The position numbers and the translations under genes were made by a program. Source: Neostapfia colusana (taxonomy: Eukaryota; Streptophyta; Magnoliopsida; Poales; Poaceae). From it: a DNA stretch of 64,000 nucleotides. The stretch lies in assembly GCA_030760725.1 (NCBI GenBank), contig JASWHV010000019.1:30631944-30695943 (forward strand), read 5' to 3'. Each line of letters opens with the position of its first letter. The first letter of the stretch is position 1. This document shows, one piece after another, positions 47,724-60,954 of the stretch. The notes beneath the pieces are model-generated. The model had not been told where the DNA came from. It ran no database searches and saw nothing but the letters and a program-made list of their open reading frames with translations.

Positions 47724-50700
47724 TGTGGCGGACCGGGGTCCGCTCATCCAGGATCGCAGAGGGTGGTGCCGCACGATGCGACACCCAACAGCACACGTCA
47801 TAAGAACACAATATATTACATGGGAAAAACAAACTGAACTGTACAAAAAAAGTACAACTTCAGTTACAAACTAGTATTTATTTTACACAGCGGAAGTTTA
47901 CTCTATACAACTCACGCCCGCCTATCTAGCAAAAGTCGGTTGCCCAGCCCTAGGGCAACCCACACTAGCTGCACTCTTCAGCTCAGCGCGGCGTGTACGG
48001 CTCCCACTCAGCCGTGGTCCCTGACGGAGGATAACCCTTGCTGGTAGACTCGTACTCCGAGACCGTGGGTGGCTCCTCACCTGAAAAACACTTAAGCAGC
48101 AACCGTGAGCACGAAGGCTCAGCAAGGCTTAACCGACTCACCAAAACATGAAACGCTACATGAGGTGTACAATGACATAGGATAATAATATTGCATCAAA
48201 TGGACACGCCTACAAGTTCAGCCTTAGTTCAGCTTTTAGCATCAAGTTAACAGTTCAGGAAGTTGAAATTTAGTAAGCAATATTTGGTGGCACACATGTG
48301 GCAATACAATTATATCAATCAGCAATATTGAATCATCATACTTCATACATTAATCTACGTCACAACTCAGTGACCAAGTGATACTCTTCACCGCGAGGGA
48401 CGGCGAATCGACTCGATATACACCTGCAGGGAAATTCAAAGAGCACGTCACGTACGCCCACCCGTGGATCTGCACAGCACGCTCACTCGATGTCGTACGG
48501 GACAACCTTTCACCCAACAGCCCAAACGTCGAACTGGTCGCACCGAAACGAGCTGGAGGTTCCCCACACGGAGCATCTCTCTATGCCCGTTGGCAGATTT
48601 CCACCTTGCTGCCCTCAGCCTACACCTATAAATCGGTGCGTTATGCCTCGACGCCCGGAGATTCAGGCTACATCAGTTTATCGGGGCCCTTATATCCGAT
48701 ATGCCTTCGGTACGTTCAAACTTGATCAGCGTGGGCCGCACACGGATCGGTCCTCAATCGACACGGACAGGGCTGCACACACAAGACTTCCTCTTGCTGC
48801 ACCCTAGCCCCTGCCTAGTCTCATTTTCATTACTAAAGTGATCTCACATCACTCAACCGAACCCGTGTGTCCCAAGCCTATCTCGTGAGTAGATTCCAAC
48901 TACTTGACTTGTAATGAAGTTCTATGAAACATTAAGCATAGCCTGTCTACGCGAGGTCTTAGACACTACCCTCACTCATATGGAAAATTTTCTGGTCATG
49001 CAAGTGGGTTATTCATCCATCCTACACCTAATGCACATACACACTTCACTCTACGCATGTAAACAAAGTAAGAACTTTATAAAAGGTTTAACGCAAACCG
49101 GGGCTTGCCTTGTTGCTGCTGGTCAGTAGTTGGCTCTTCTTCCGGAAGGAGGAAGTCCAGCACTTCCGGAGTCTCTTCTTCAGTGACTACACGTTTAATG
49201 AAATACGATATGTAAATTTAAATGCAATCTGTAAACTTGAATACTTAACTACTAATAACTCTAGCAAGCCCTCCCCTTTGGTTCTGAAATTTTTATTGTG
49301 GCTTGGTAGGGTCCTAACCAGAGTCGTTACCAAGTTTCATTTGAAACAAAGTTCATCTGAACCTTGTACAAATAAAAGCCCATTTGGTCAATATTTGCGC
49401 CTCTAAATAATTCCAGGGGTTTTCATGGCTCCAACCATTACTTTCTGGAAAGTAGACTTTAATATGGTTCTAATGGAATTGGTTCCATGTAAGTTGAAGA
49501 ATTCTACTGAAAATTATGTCCTAATTAAGATTGGAGAAAATCTGAAAAATGTTTCTGTACATTTTTCTATTTTCTCAGGGCAGTTCTATTAATCACCCAA
49601 TTAGGGTAACTAAATTAACTTGGATGAGTCTGAAAATTTTACTGTGATTCAGGGATTTACAAATGAACCTCTCAACCAAATTTCAGAATTTCTCATAAAG
49701 TAGTTCTCCAGATAAACATTCCCAACAGTTTAAATTTTAGGGATTTAATTCTGGAGAACTACTCACTTTCATGAGCTGAATTTGGTATTGCTGGAAAGTA
49801 CTCAGAATTCTGAGTTCAGCAAAATTTGGTTCATCGAATTTGGGGTTTCCTAGCCAAAGTTCTATTCATTTGAAGTTTGAACTGAAACTGGAATTTCCAA
49901 AAATGTTTAAATCCTGCGGGGTGGGTGCATCGCACACGTGTCGATCGCGGGAGCCGAGCCACACGGGGCCACAGACTCCTTACCGCGCGGCCGCTCTGGA
50001 TCCTGGACCACAGAGAATCCTGCACGTTTACCTCCAGTCGCTGACGTGTGGGTCCTCCCCCCTTCGTTTTCATCCAGCCACCCGCGCAACCCCGCCGCCG
50101 AGCTCGCCGGAGCTCTCGCTGGAGAGGGGTTCCGGCCCTCGGAACTTGCTGATTCTCGCCACCTGTGCCTATCTCGGCCTGGGGAACACGGTGTTGCCCT
50201 CACCAGAGCGTGACAACGGCCGGAACAGTGCTCCCGCCGGTAACAGCGGCCAGGAGCCCACCGGCGATGTCGAACTCGGCATCCCCTGCACCTTTTTCAA
50301 TGCGGTTTACTCGGGGAGCTCCGCTGACACCTGCTGGTCACGGACATGGGCACCGATCCCCATGAAAACGGCTGCAACTACGACCTCACCGGCGACCTAG
50401 GCCGGATATCGGCTGTGCTCAGAAAACTTCGAAGAACCGTAACCCTAGCCCATGGTTCTTGCTGGTTTTTGATCCTAGGAGGTCGTGGCAGGGTGTAGAG
50501 CGTGTGTGTGGCTCGGTATGCCCGGTGATGAGCTAGTACCCGCGAATTTCCGGATTTGGTATAGCTCGGCCTTAAGAACACCGAAACGTTCCCGGGAGAA
50601 ATTCTCCCCCGACGGTGCATGAAATGCTGAATGGTAGGGATGAGCTGAACCAGCACCTTATGGCGGTCGTTTCTTGTGTTGAGCGTCGGTCACGAAGAAG

Positions 50701-51582
50701 CCTGTGCTGTCCGGGCGCCGGCGATTAGAGGGCGGCGACTCCGGGTGTGCTGCTTCGGATGTGGGCGGGTGGAACCGAGAGAATGGGGAGGGAATTCACG
50801 CCGACCAGGGTGCGATCACGTGTTTTGTAGCCGGCGCCCTCATCCCCCGAGCAGGAGGTGGTGCAGTGGCCGCGTTGGGACGGGGTCGACCCCGTGAAGT
50901 GTCGGTCGTAGGGTGTTCGACCGCGTGCCCGAGTCGGTTTGCCCCCCGCCCCCCCGGGGTGGCTGACCAGTGGGCCCTCTTCTCCCCTCTAATTCTTTCT
51001 CCCCCTTTCTTTTGTAAATATCCCAGCTACTGAATATTGAATAAGAGACTTAGCCCCCAAGTCTTGGTTTGAATTTGAGTTCTCAAATTCAAACTTTGTT
51101 TGACTAAATTTGCTTTACGTTTAAACTGAAATTCAAATTCAGTTTGGAATTATTGTAAATTTAGCTCCCAACAAGATGAACTCCAATGGGGATGAAATTT
51201 GGTGGGCTAGCTCAGAAAAATGTGCTGAGTTTGAATATGAAGCTAACTTTTGAACTTGAGTGATGACAGTTGCTGCAATTTGAATTTACATTCAAATTGG
51301 CCTCTTTTTCAAATACCTCCAAAAGTGCCTCAAAAAGTGTTGGATTTCCATGAAACTTGGACTGAACCTTCCCAAGACATTTTAAGTTCTAGGGGTGAGC
51401 TCAACCTCTCATGTTCATGTGTACAATTCCCACTTTGTGAAAGTGAAGGCTTTCCCCTCTAATCACTCTTTTGATGGAGGTTTCTTGCTCTTCACAATAT
51501 TTCCTAAGATATCCACAATAAAAACTGTGGTGTTGTGAGGTGAAGAAAAGTTTTTGCAAGTCCCTTTTCTTGGGATTTTACA
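47724..51582 (-). repeat. Family C element, right (5') LTR
   Basis: It runs TGTGGCGGACC to GGGATTTTACA and is collinear with 37282-41151. CAGTG (51583-51587) follows, matching the CAGTG left of Cassandra rather than the bases left of the family C left LTR. The C-run is 13 bases with one interrupting G here. Confidence 0.94.
47983..49186 (-). CDS. LTR-borne spliced mini-gene, family C right LTR (exons 49109-49186 and 47983-48080)
   Basis: Same exon sizes, splice-like borders and phase as the left LTR copy, both exons open. The product differs at a few residues (PEEEPTTDQ, then VSEYESTSKGY and AEWEPYTPR). The stop is TGA at 47983-47985. Confidence 0.5.
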
Positions 51583-53096
51583 CAGTGCTAGGTCCGACAA
51601 GCTTTGGTAAGTTCCGTGCTAGGTCTGACTAAGCTTTAGTAAGCTCCGGCGTTAGATCCGACTATCTTTGGTAAATTCCGGTTCAAGGTCCGGTTAGCTT
51701 TAGTAAGATTCGGAGCTTGATTGAAATGGTTCTGCTTTTAACTTGCAATGTTTCGAACTTGCTTTACTCTTATGGAAAGTTTGCTTAGTATTATTTTACT
51801 AAGTTTTTGGTGTGTTTTGGTGGTTATGGCTGATATCATTTTGCTATGGTTTACAACATGCTTATGTGAGGTGCTCACGTAAGATGTTGTAGTTTCGGAA
51901 CTAACGAGAGTCAAGTTGAGGACTTGTGCTCGGAAGTATTGGTTGTTTATTCATGTGCAGGTGTTGCTTGAGTTCAAGACATGGCTGGTGACAGGATCCA
52001 TTGAACTAGTCTTAGGGAGAAGATGAGGTTCAACAACCAAGTTCGGGAGGAATTGTGGTTGAGTTGATCGGGAGGTTGCGCAGTATGTTTGAATCAACAA
52101 CAATGCATATGAAGGTATCTTGGACGTCGTTGGAAGATGTTTGCACGTGTTCAAGGAGTGCATGGACGTGGCTGCATGGTTCCAAGGCGCGATGAAGAGA
52201 TGTGGACGTAATGAATTGGTCGGAAAGGTCCAACCGACTAGTTTATGGACTCAGGCTGCGGCTGAGTCGTGTTTGAATCAAATATGGAAAGTTTTGAGTT
52301 GGTTATGATAGGATTTCGTGTGGGTCACGAATTTGAGTTGTTTTAGGAATGTTTGGGACGTTACTAAGGTGTTTGGAAGTCTTAAGATTGCTTCTATCTG
52401 CGTGTAGAAGAGTCTTGAGCAGTATTGGAAAATTGCAGTTTGAATCCAAGTAGGAGTCCTAGTTTGAGTTGAGTTGGCCTTCGGGCTGATTATATAAGCA
52501 AGGGAGGCCAGAGATCGTGGTGCACGACTTTGGGGCTGTTCCTCTTGTGTTTTTATAAATAAAATTCGTATTCTAAAGGAACTTTTGTGCCTTGTTCGTC
52601 CGACTTGTTTCAGACAAGTTTTTCTCGTCGAGTTTCTGTTCAGCACTACCTTGCTTCGGTGGTTTTATCATAACTCGAGTTTTACAGATCCAATTGATGT
52701 GATTCTTTTTGGGTTGTCTTCACAACTTGATTATCTATCATCTGCAAAAATTTCACGGTCATTTAATTTGTGGGTTCTGATCTACACGAGTTTCTTTGCA
52801 GTATTCCAGAACTGTTTTTTCTTGCGTAGGACAGATTGACCTTTGTTCGATCTTTCGATCGTAACTTGAGTTTCTCTCAACGGATTTTCATGCTTATTGT
52901 TTTGACGTATTCGTGACTTGATTCTATACAATCTACACTAGTTTTGTCACAGTTGAACACGTTTAGATTAGTCGCACACACGGTTTCTTTAACAGATCGG
53001 TTTTCTGCTGAGGGGTGTTTTGTTGCTTCCACTGAAAAGTTTTTATCTACCATTCACCCCCTCTCTGGTAGCTTTACACGTGTACTTCGATCCTAA
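51583..53096 (+). repeat. Copia element G, 5' LTR, right part
   Basis: It resumes at CAGTGCTAGGTCCGAC, continues the GGTCCGAC array to about 51705, and ends near TTCGATCCTAAAA just before the PBS. Total LTR length is about 1.7 kb. CATTCACCCCCTCTCTGG near the end is typical of SIRE-type LTRs. ORFs at 51951-52839 lack recognisable domains. Confidence 0.85.
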
Positions 53097-53099
53097 AAT

Positions 53100-53112
53100 T
53101 GGTATCAGAGCC
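53100..53112 (+). other. Primer-binding site of copia G
   Basis: TGGTATCAGAGCC immediately follows the LTR and precedes gag, in the orientation expected for the plus-strand copia element. Confidence 0.93.
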
Positions 53113-53145
53113 AGTTTTCTCTAATCTTTGTGATTTGCACATGTT

Positions 53146-55451
53146 TTGACTAATCATCATGAAGAAATACTCCGCCAAACCTTGTGTGTTAGTGGTATTG
53201 ATTTTCAGGTTTGGAAGGCACGCATGGAAGCTTTCATCCAGGCGCAAGGCTTTGCAATATGGGAAAAGGCGTACAAGCCTTACGATGTGCCTTCAAACGA
53301 TCAATTCAAGGCTACAAACATAAGAGATGTCGACAACAACAACAAGGCTCGGAATTTGATCATACAAGGACTAACTCAGAGCGACTTTGACCGTGTTGCA
53401 CACCTCCGATCGGCGTACAATGTGTGGAGAGCACTTTGTGACTACCACGAAAGATCCAACACGATCAAGGAGGTAAGACAGGATATGTTCAAGAAAGAAT
53501 ATATGATCTTTGAGATGCAACCCGGTGAGTCCATTGATGACCTCTTTGCCCGCTTTAATAAAATTCTCAGCAACTTGAGTAGCGTCAATGTTAATTTTTC
53601 AGATGCTGAAAATGATAGGCAATTACTAAGTGCATTAGACATGTCAATTTGGGAGATGAAAGTAACATCCATACGTGAATCCACTTTCATGAGTACTCTT
53701 ACATTAGATGTGCTTTATTCTAAGCTAAAAACTCATGAAATTGACATTATATCACGTAAGAACCAAATAAGACTATTGCATTTGTCTCACAATGTGATAT
53801 GCCTAGCTCCGGCCAATCATCTAGCAATACACTTGCTTTGCTGTCTTCACTAACCCTGGAACAGATTGAGGAGTTTCCAGAGGAGGAGCTAGTACTTCTT
53901 TCTACTAGGTTCTCAAAAGCATTGCAAAATGTGAGAACTAGATGTAGAGGAAGCTCCGGACCTCAACGATGCTTTGAATGTGGTAAGACAGGATACTTTC
54001 GTACAGATTGCCCTAACCTTTCAGTTCCTTCTAACTATGATGAAAAGCAGAATAAAGTCAAGTCCTCTTCTGCAACACCAACAAGAAAAAGAAGGGTTTT
54101 ACAGAACGCAAACTGATAAACAGTTTCATCACCGCACTTCAAGAACTTGGCTCGAGTGATTAGACATTGGAAGTGATGAAGATGAAGATGATCTGGCAAA
54201 CTTGTGCTTCATGGCGGGCAAATCAAAATCAAGTATGGAGGATGCAGAACACAACAGTGACAACGAAGAGGTATGTCCTACTTGCGAAGAAATGTGTGAT
54301 GCTATTTCTCGTGCCACTATTATTGTTAAGAAAAAAGGACAAAAAGATTAGGGATAATGCTGTTAAAATTGAGTCACTAGAATCTGAAATTAATCGTTTA
54401 AAATCCTTGATTCCTAGTGATGATTCTTGTTCCTCATGTGATTTAATATACGAACAATTGTCCTCTCTAAGAAGTGCACACACCTTCACACTTGATAAAC
54501 TTAAACTTGAAATCGAAAAGAACAAAAAGCTTGTTGCACTTAATGATAAAAACTTGAAAGATGCTTGTTGTTCTACAATTGATTTGCATTGTTCTACTTG
54601 CAATGATCTTGATAAGAAACTACAAGATGCTATGAAAGAAATTTCTATATTGAACAATGCTCTACGTTCTCATGAAGTATTGTTCCAATTGCAAATTAAA
54701 AGGAAAAACTTAATGTGAAAATGTCCTTGATCTATCAAATAAACTTGAGAACATGCATAAGACATTAGATCGGTTTTGTAATGGGAATAAGAACCTAAAC
54801 TTTCTGCTGAATTCTTCCAAGTCTTGCAATGATAAAACTGGTTTAGATTTTGATTCACATGCTCATGCTAAGGAACATACACCTAAAATTGTAAAATCAT
54901 TAGGAAGTTGTTTGATTCAAACAGTTCCTAAACAAAAAGAAGTGGTTTTTAAATCTGCAGGAGTGTTGTCACATTCGGGTTCAAATAAGTATACTGCATG
55001 CTCATCTAGACATGAACACAAAGTTAAATTTCATTGTACCTATTGTGGTAGGGATAGTCATGTCATAGATTTTTGTTATAGACTAGCTAAACAACATAAA
55101 AAGGAAAGAATGCAAGCTAGATCTTATAACTCTCATGCAAAATTTGCTGCACATACTAAACCGAATGTCAGAAACATGCAATCTGCTGTTATGAGTCAGA
55201 AATATTCAAAGTTTACCTCCAGAGCTTCAGTTTTTGCCTTCGGAGCTACTGATTTTCGTGCTACACAAGTAACACCTCATAGGTCAGTAGTTAAGAACAA
55301 AAAATCTCAAACTTTGACTCATAAACCTGCTGTTTTATCTCAGCTTTCGCATGTTATTCCTGCTGGACATCGTGTGACTCAGTACTGGATTTCTAAATGC
55401 CTTTTAACTAACCCCAGTATTGAGTCATCGATGTATTGTGCTTCTATGTAG
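53146..55451 (+). pseudogene. gag: Copia G gag (UBN2-type, SIRE-like), frameshifted
   Basis: ATG 53146 opens a UBN2-type Gag (FQVWKARMEAFIQAQG, VWRALCDYHE, QPGESIDDLFARFNKI). The frame shifts near 53780 and goes on with LTLEQIEEFPEEELVLL and a CCHC knuckle starting 53970 in which His is Tyr (TAC 53994-53996). A stop and shift near 54115-54160 follow. Next come an acidic stretch with DIGSDEDEDD and CPTCEEMCDAI, a long coiled-coil region (54350-54720), and a second CCHC finger (CTYCGRDSHVIDFC near 55040) in frame with ORF 54753-55451. The long coiled-coil tail and second finger are typical of the SIRE/Maximus lineage. TAG at 55449-55451 precedes pol. Confidence 0.88.
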
Positions 55452-56640
55452 GTTACACGCTTGAGGAAGGAGAACATTTGGATTGTGGATTCAGGTTGCT
55501 CACGCCACATGACCGGTAACAAAGAATGGTTCTCCTCTCTCTCTTTTGTGTCACGTGTAGAGAATGTTACTTTTGCCGATAATTCTTTAACTCCTATAAT
55601 TGCTAACGGTTCGGTTAGAGTAAATGATCACTACACTTTGAAGGATGTGGCACTTGTCCAAAATTTGAAATACAACTTTCTTTCTGTTTCACAATTGCTA
55701 GATGAAAATCTGGAAATTATTTTCAATAAAAACTGCTGCAAAGTTGTAGGTTCAAATAGTGAGCTTATTGTTAACATGTCTCGGTTTGGAAGAGTTTTTA
55801 AAGCTAATATTGATATGTCTTCCTCTAAGCATAGATGTCTAGATGCAAATGATTCCAAAGATTTATATTTTTGGCATCGTAGACTTGGTCACGTAGGCTT
55901 TGATCATCTCACGCGTGTTAGTGCTCTTGATCGCATATGTGGGCTGCCTAAGCTTAAAGGGGACAAAGAAATTGTGTGCTCTTCTTGTAGACATGCTAAG
56001 ATGGTTGCAGGTTCACATGCTCCTCTCACAATGACCATGACAACTGAACTGGGTCAACTTTTACACCTTGACACCGTAGGACCTTCACGTGTTCAATCCT
56101 TCGGAGGTAAATGGTATGTTCTTGTGATTGTTGATGACTATTCTAGATACTCTTGGGTTTACTTTACGACATATAAGAATAAAGCTTTTAGTCACTTTAG
56201 AACTTTATTTCTTAGATTATCAATTGATCACCCAAGATCTTTAACAGCAATTGGAAGTGATAATGGAACTGAATTTAAAAATCAATCGTCTGATCACTTT
56301 TGTGCTGAAAATGCAATAGATCATCAATTTTCTTCACCATATGTACCTCAACCAAACGGTGTTGTAGAGAGAAAGAACAAAACCTTAGTTGAGATGGCTA
56401 GGACTATGCTTGATGAATATCAAACTCCTAGGAAATTTCGGGCTGATGCAATTGCAACCGCTTGTTTTGTCTCAAATCGTGTTTTCTTGCGTGCTAAGCT
56501 AGGTAAAACACCATATGAGCTCAGGTTTGGACATAGGCCTAGTGTCACAAACTTTAGGGTCTTTGGTTGCAAATGCTTTGTTAGAAACATGGTAATCTTG
56601 ATAAATTTGAAGCTAGATCTGTTGATGGCATGTTTCTGTA
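55452..56640 (+). pseudogene. pol: Copia G pol, truncated: protease and integrase only
   Basis: The frame is open from 55452. Protease has IVDSGCSRHMTG (Asp codon 55488). The GAG-pre-integrase HHCC region has FWHRRLGHVGFDHL and CSSCRHAKM. The integrase core keeps D (HLDTVGPS), D (GSDNGTEF) and E (PNGVVERKN). Order protease-integrase defines Ty1/copia. The frame ends artificially after GMFL-type sequence at 56640, where family D PBS-adjacent sequence begins; RT, RNase H, PPT and 3' LTR are missing. Confidence 0.93.
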
Positions 56641-56643
56641 ACA

Positions 56644-56655
56644 GCCCTGATACCA
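56644..56655 (-). other. Primer-binding site remnant of family D
   Basis: GCCCTGATACCA on plus is the complement of TGGTATCAGGGC (one change from the usual PBS). It is three bases from the family D LTR start TGTGAGGG at 56659, the same spacing as family C. Confidence 0.85.
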
Positions 56656-56658
56656 CGC

Positions 56659-59600
56659 TGTGAGGGACAGGATCTCGTTGGGTGGTGCCGTGATATGCGG
56701 CACCCAACAGCACACGGGTCGATTAAAACACATCACATTACATAAATGAATTTGCGGAAGCATACAAGAGTGTTTGACAAATAATTATATCAAGTAAGCT
56801 ACAGCGGAAGACTATCACTCTCGCGACTCATTTCTAAATTAGCAACAAAGAAACAGTCCAGCCTGCGGACGTTTCTTACTAGCGACACGAAGATAATCTG
56901 CAGCGGCGAGGATGCTCTTTGAGTAAGCACTCGGAGGTTCCCAAGTCTCGTCGGCATCCCTTCTCATAATCATGAAGTCAATTACCTGCAAAACAACACG
57001 GATAACATCTGTGAGCATAACACTCAGCAAGACTTAACCGTCCCCCTAAACATGAAACTCTAGGTGAGGTTATGAACCTAGAATAGGATGGCATAAGCAT
57101 AATGAAACTCGCCTAAAAGTGAATCCTTACTTTCAGATATTAATTGAAGCATTTTAAGTAACCTTGGGCACGCCACATCGGGAGTTCACAATCAAACAAG
57201 AAACACTCTCCCCTGATGTAAATTGCTCATGGCATAAAAGAATCGAGTTCGCACTAGCCTATTCATTAAGATCCAATACAAAGCTAGTATGAAACTTCAA
57301 ACCAATGTGATTAGTTCCTTTTTCATGCAAGTTCTTACTATGTCATGACTGTGAGAACAAGCATGCTCGGTCCATCCCGCGAGCGACGGTGATTCGAATC
57401 AATAACACCCGGACTGCACGACACGTACACCCGTACTCGATGTTGCCTACAGCAACCATCACTTACGTTGTACGCGGCAGCCTTTCTCCCGTTTCACCCC
57501 CCGTTGAATCGATCAAGTCGCCCCATACAGTAGCCACTTTCATGGTGCACCTGCCGACGTGAGATGTCATGAGAATGTTCGCCGCATACTGCACACCGGC
57601 CGTCCGCCTGAGGCGACCCGAAAAGTCCCAACGACAGCTTCCCGAGGTACATCGGTTTACTGGGTCCCATATAGCCAGCATGAGTCCGGTACACAACTCA
57701 AACTTGTTCAACAGGGCCGCATACGGATCGGTCCTTTAACGACACGGACAGGTCTATAGCACTCAGGCCTCTATGTCCTGCTGCCCCCTACAACCTTCCG
57801 GTCTCATCTTTAACTAGCTAATTCATTTTGAACCAATCCCGTATGTCCCTTCTGTTCCTGAACCTGCGAGTAGCATCTCACCACTAGACTTCTACCGAAC
57901 CTTACTTAAGCATGGAAGTTCTACACGGTGTAAAGACACCTACCCAAGACTCCATGGGTTCATTTGATTATGCAAGAGGAATATCAAACACTAGACCTAA
58001 GGCACAATTCATATCTTAACCGAAAGTGAATACAAAATAAAAACTTAACAGCTGTTAAATGCAAACCGGAGCTTGCCTGTTTTGCAGGGTAGTCGTATAT
58101 AATCAATTAGTGTCCTTGTTGATCCACCCTTGACTCTCCGGAGCTTGATCCACTTCAATGAATCACTCCTTTGAATCCCCTTCGTTGTGATTCCTATTAA
58201 AATGCATATGCACATGTTTTATAGAATGTAATGGAAAGAAGTTATAGAATGAAGTTCTTAGGAAAAGGGGTTGTGTGGAAAAGCAAAGAATGGCTTGGTT
58301 TGCCTCTGTTGTGCAAAGAAACAGACTTAAACTAAATTGACCTTAAGGCCTTAGCTATACACTAACCATTTTCCCTAATGAGCATAATAGATAAGCTGAA
58401 AAGATTTGAGTGCCACTGAAGAACAAGAACTCCAATGGCCTCAAAACTTTTACAGCAGGTTCTATGCTACCTAAGGATTTAGCCTGCAAAATTGCAGCTA
58501 AGGCGGAGTTAAATTGTGTCCTCTATAATTCTCACAAAGTCCTTCATGTATTCCCACCCATACATAAGTATGGAGAACAAGAACAGGGAGTTCAAGGGAT
58601 AAACTTGAGCTGATAATTTACATGTGAGTTCCCGGTCACATGAAAGTAATTTGGTCCAAAATTCAGCCCTTTTACTTAAGTAGTTCTCCCAGAACAATTC
58701 TTTAAACAACTCTACTCAAAAGAATTAATTCTGGAGTAATGTGCATTTTCATGCCCCATTAAGTGAACTACAATTTCAAGTATGTCTAAGAGAGCTTGCC
58801 TAAATTTTGCTATGATTTTTGGAGCTAGGGATTTCCCAGAATAGATTTTTGAAGTGAGAAATATTTTCTGAAAAATGTTTCTGGACTCTTATGAACACAG
58901 CAGTTTGTTTTTGGCAAATTCCTACTCAAATTCTCTTCAAATGAGCTGAAATTTCCCAGAAGGTCAACACTATGCCAAAGAATATTCTGGCAAAATTTGG
59001 GGATTTTTGGATAAACCAAACTCCCTCAATAATTATTTTTCATAAAACCTACAAAGAATTCTCCAGAATATAATATTGATTTTCATACAAATCTGAGTTC
59101 ACATTTGGATAGAACTCGGAGAGATGAATCCAACCCAATTTGAATCACTCAAATTGGAGGTTTCTACCATGAGCTATGAATTTCCAAAGGTTGAGCCAAC
59201 ACTGGAATTGTTTTCCTACTGAAAATCCCACTGGGCCCGCTTATTTAAATTCCAGCCAGTCAGAACTGGGCTACACTCCACCTGTCGTCTTCCTCCTCCG
59301 GCCCCCTTCCCACGCCCGCGCGTTCCCCCTCGCCGGAGCACGTCGGTGCTCGCAGGCTGGCCGTTCCCGGTCACCTTCCAAACTCGGACTCGCCGCTAGG
59401 GGGTTTAGGGTACCGAGGAACACGGCTGTGGTTTGTGCTCGTGCTGCCGGTGGACGGAACTAGATCAGCAACGTGTGGTGGCTACTGTTGTGGTTCGGCG
59501 CCATCGCCTGAGGTCTCCGGCCCGCCAACACCTGTACCGATGAGCTCTACAGCACTAGCGCACCTCTAGGAAGCTCGGCGCCACCTCAAAGTAGCTCGGA

Positions 59601-60890
59601 AGTGGCTGCACATATGGTTTCACCGTGCGACCGAATGGGTCCGCCAGGAACACCCTCAGTAGAGCTCGAAATTCGTCGGTCTGAGGCGTTTCCATGCGAT
59701 GGATACGAAAGGAGACATGACCGCCGGCTAATCCAGCATCTATGTGCAAAGTTTGATGATCTGCGGAGGATCAGAGAGGGAGAATTTTAAGGAACTGTAC
59801 CGGAAGCTCAGGATGAGGCCGCCGGAGCAAAGCTTCAAAATTCACCGTCAATAGCTCACGTCATGGCCTGAGCTTTGGGTGAGAGCAGCGTGGTGGCCGT
59901 GCGCTCCCGTTGCCGCCCTTGCTTGGCCGTGAAGACCGCTGTGGCGTGTTGCCCACGTGTGCCCGATCACTTTCTTGAACTAGGTCGCCGCTGTGGCGGT
60001 GGTTCTCGGGCACAGGAGGCCGAAGTTTGCTTGCTTTCGGGTCTGGGAGGTGGAGGCCGAGGTCGGGGCAATGTATAGCAGCTTGGGGAGGCGGGGGCAC
60101 GACGTTTCCGCGGTTTCTCGAGCAAGCCGAGGCAGCGGAGGTGAGGCACTCGGTTCTCGGTTTGTTTGCGAGGAGAAGAAAGCAGCTGGGTCTTTGCTCT
60201 GATCAGAGGGGATTAACACGCCGAGAGAACCGCCTTTGGGCGCCCTCGTGTGGGGGAGGGCAGACGGAGGTGGTGCCAGTCCCTCTCGGTGGCACACGCG
60301 GGTGAAGCTACGTTGAAACTGAAAACAGAGCCAAGTCCACAGTTTGCTACATATGCAAGTCTCCACTCTCCTCTCAATGACATGTGGGTCCTACCCCACA
60401 TTTTCCTTCCAAATATCTCCTCAAGCTGATCCTCTCAAGTCCCATAATTCTGAGTTTAAAAGGTGGGCTAAAATTCAAATTCTTCCAATTCAGTTTGAAT
60501 TTGCTTGACAAATTTGAATTTGGTTGAAGTTTGCATATTCTTCTCTTTAACTCCTTTTTGAGCCCACCCTACAAATGAAAAGTTTGTGATTAAACTTTTC
60601 CCCATAAATTCCAACTATATGGCTGTATGTTTATTCAAAGTTTTTGGCCACCACGTGTGTGAACTTTGAATTTCAAATCTGATTTTTTAAACTTGCATGC
60701 AAAGAGGTATTTAACTCCTTAATGGTTCAACAATTTTAAAAAAATAAAAATGTGAGCCTCATTTTTGGATGCTCATCCATGTATTACTTTGCATGAAGAA
60801 AAGTTTTAGCAAGTCCCATTTTTCATGTCTTTGCCACACACATGAATTCAAACCTAGGTTTTATTCATACACATTTTTGGGACTTTTACA
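56659..60890 (-). repeat. Family D LTR (Ty3/gypsy), reverse, 4232 bp
   Basis: It starts TGTGAGGGAC and ends GGGACTTTTACA beside a reverse PPT. It has the same layout as families A-C, including the GCGAGCGACGGTGATT block with palindrome TGATTCGAATCA (57390-57401), a GCTTGCCTG donor-like site at about 58071 and a TTTTGCAG/GTAATTGAC site near 56985. An open stretch there (DADETWEPPSAYSK) may be a divergent last exon, but the upstream exon is not clearly open. GC-rich frames at 59176-60366 are not called. Confidence 0.88.
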
Positions 60891-60908
60891 TTCCTCCCCC
60901 CTTAAGAG
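60891..60908 (-). other. Polypurine tract of family D (reverse)
   Basis: TTCCTCCCCCCTTAAGAG follows the LTR and precedes GAATCTCGTCCCGAGATT, shared with families A and C. Confidence 0.9.
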
Positions 60909-60954
60909 AATCTCGTCCCGAGATTACAAAAGAAGAACGAGACAGGAGAGTTAA

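Noticed and set aside
51951..52839. Short ORFs in the copia G LTR
   Set aside because: No conserved motif, located inside LTR sequence ending at a PBS.
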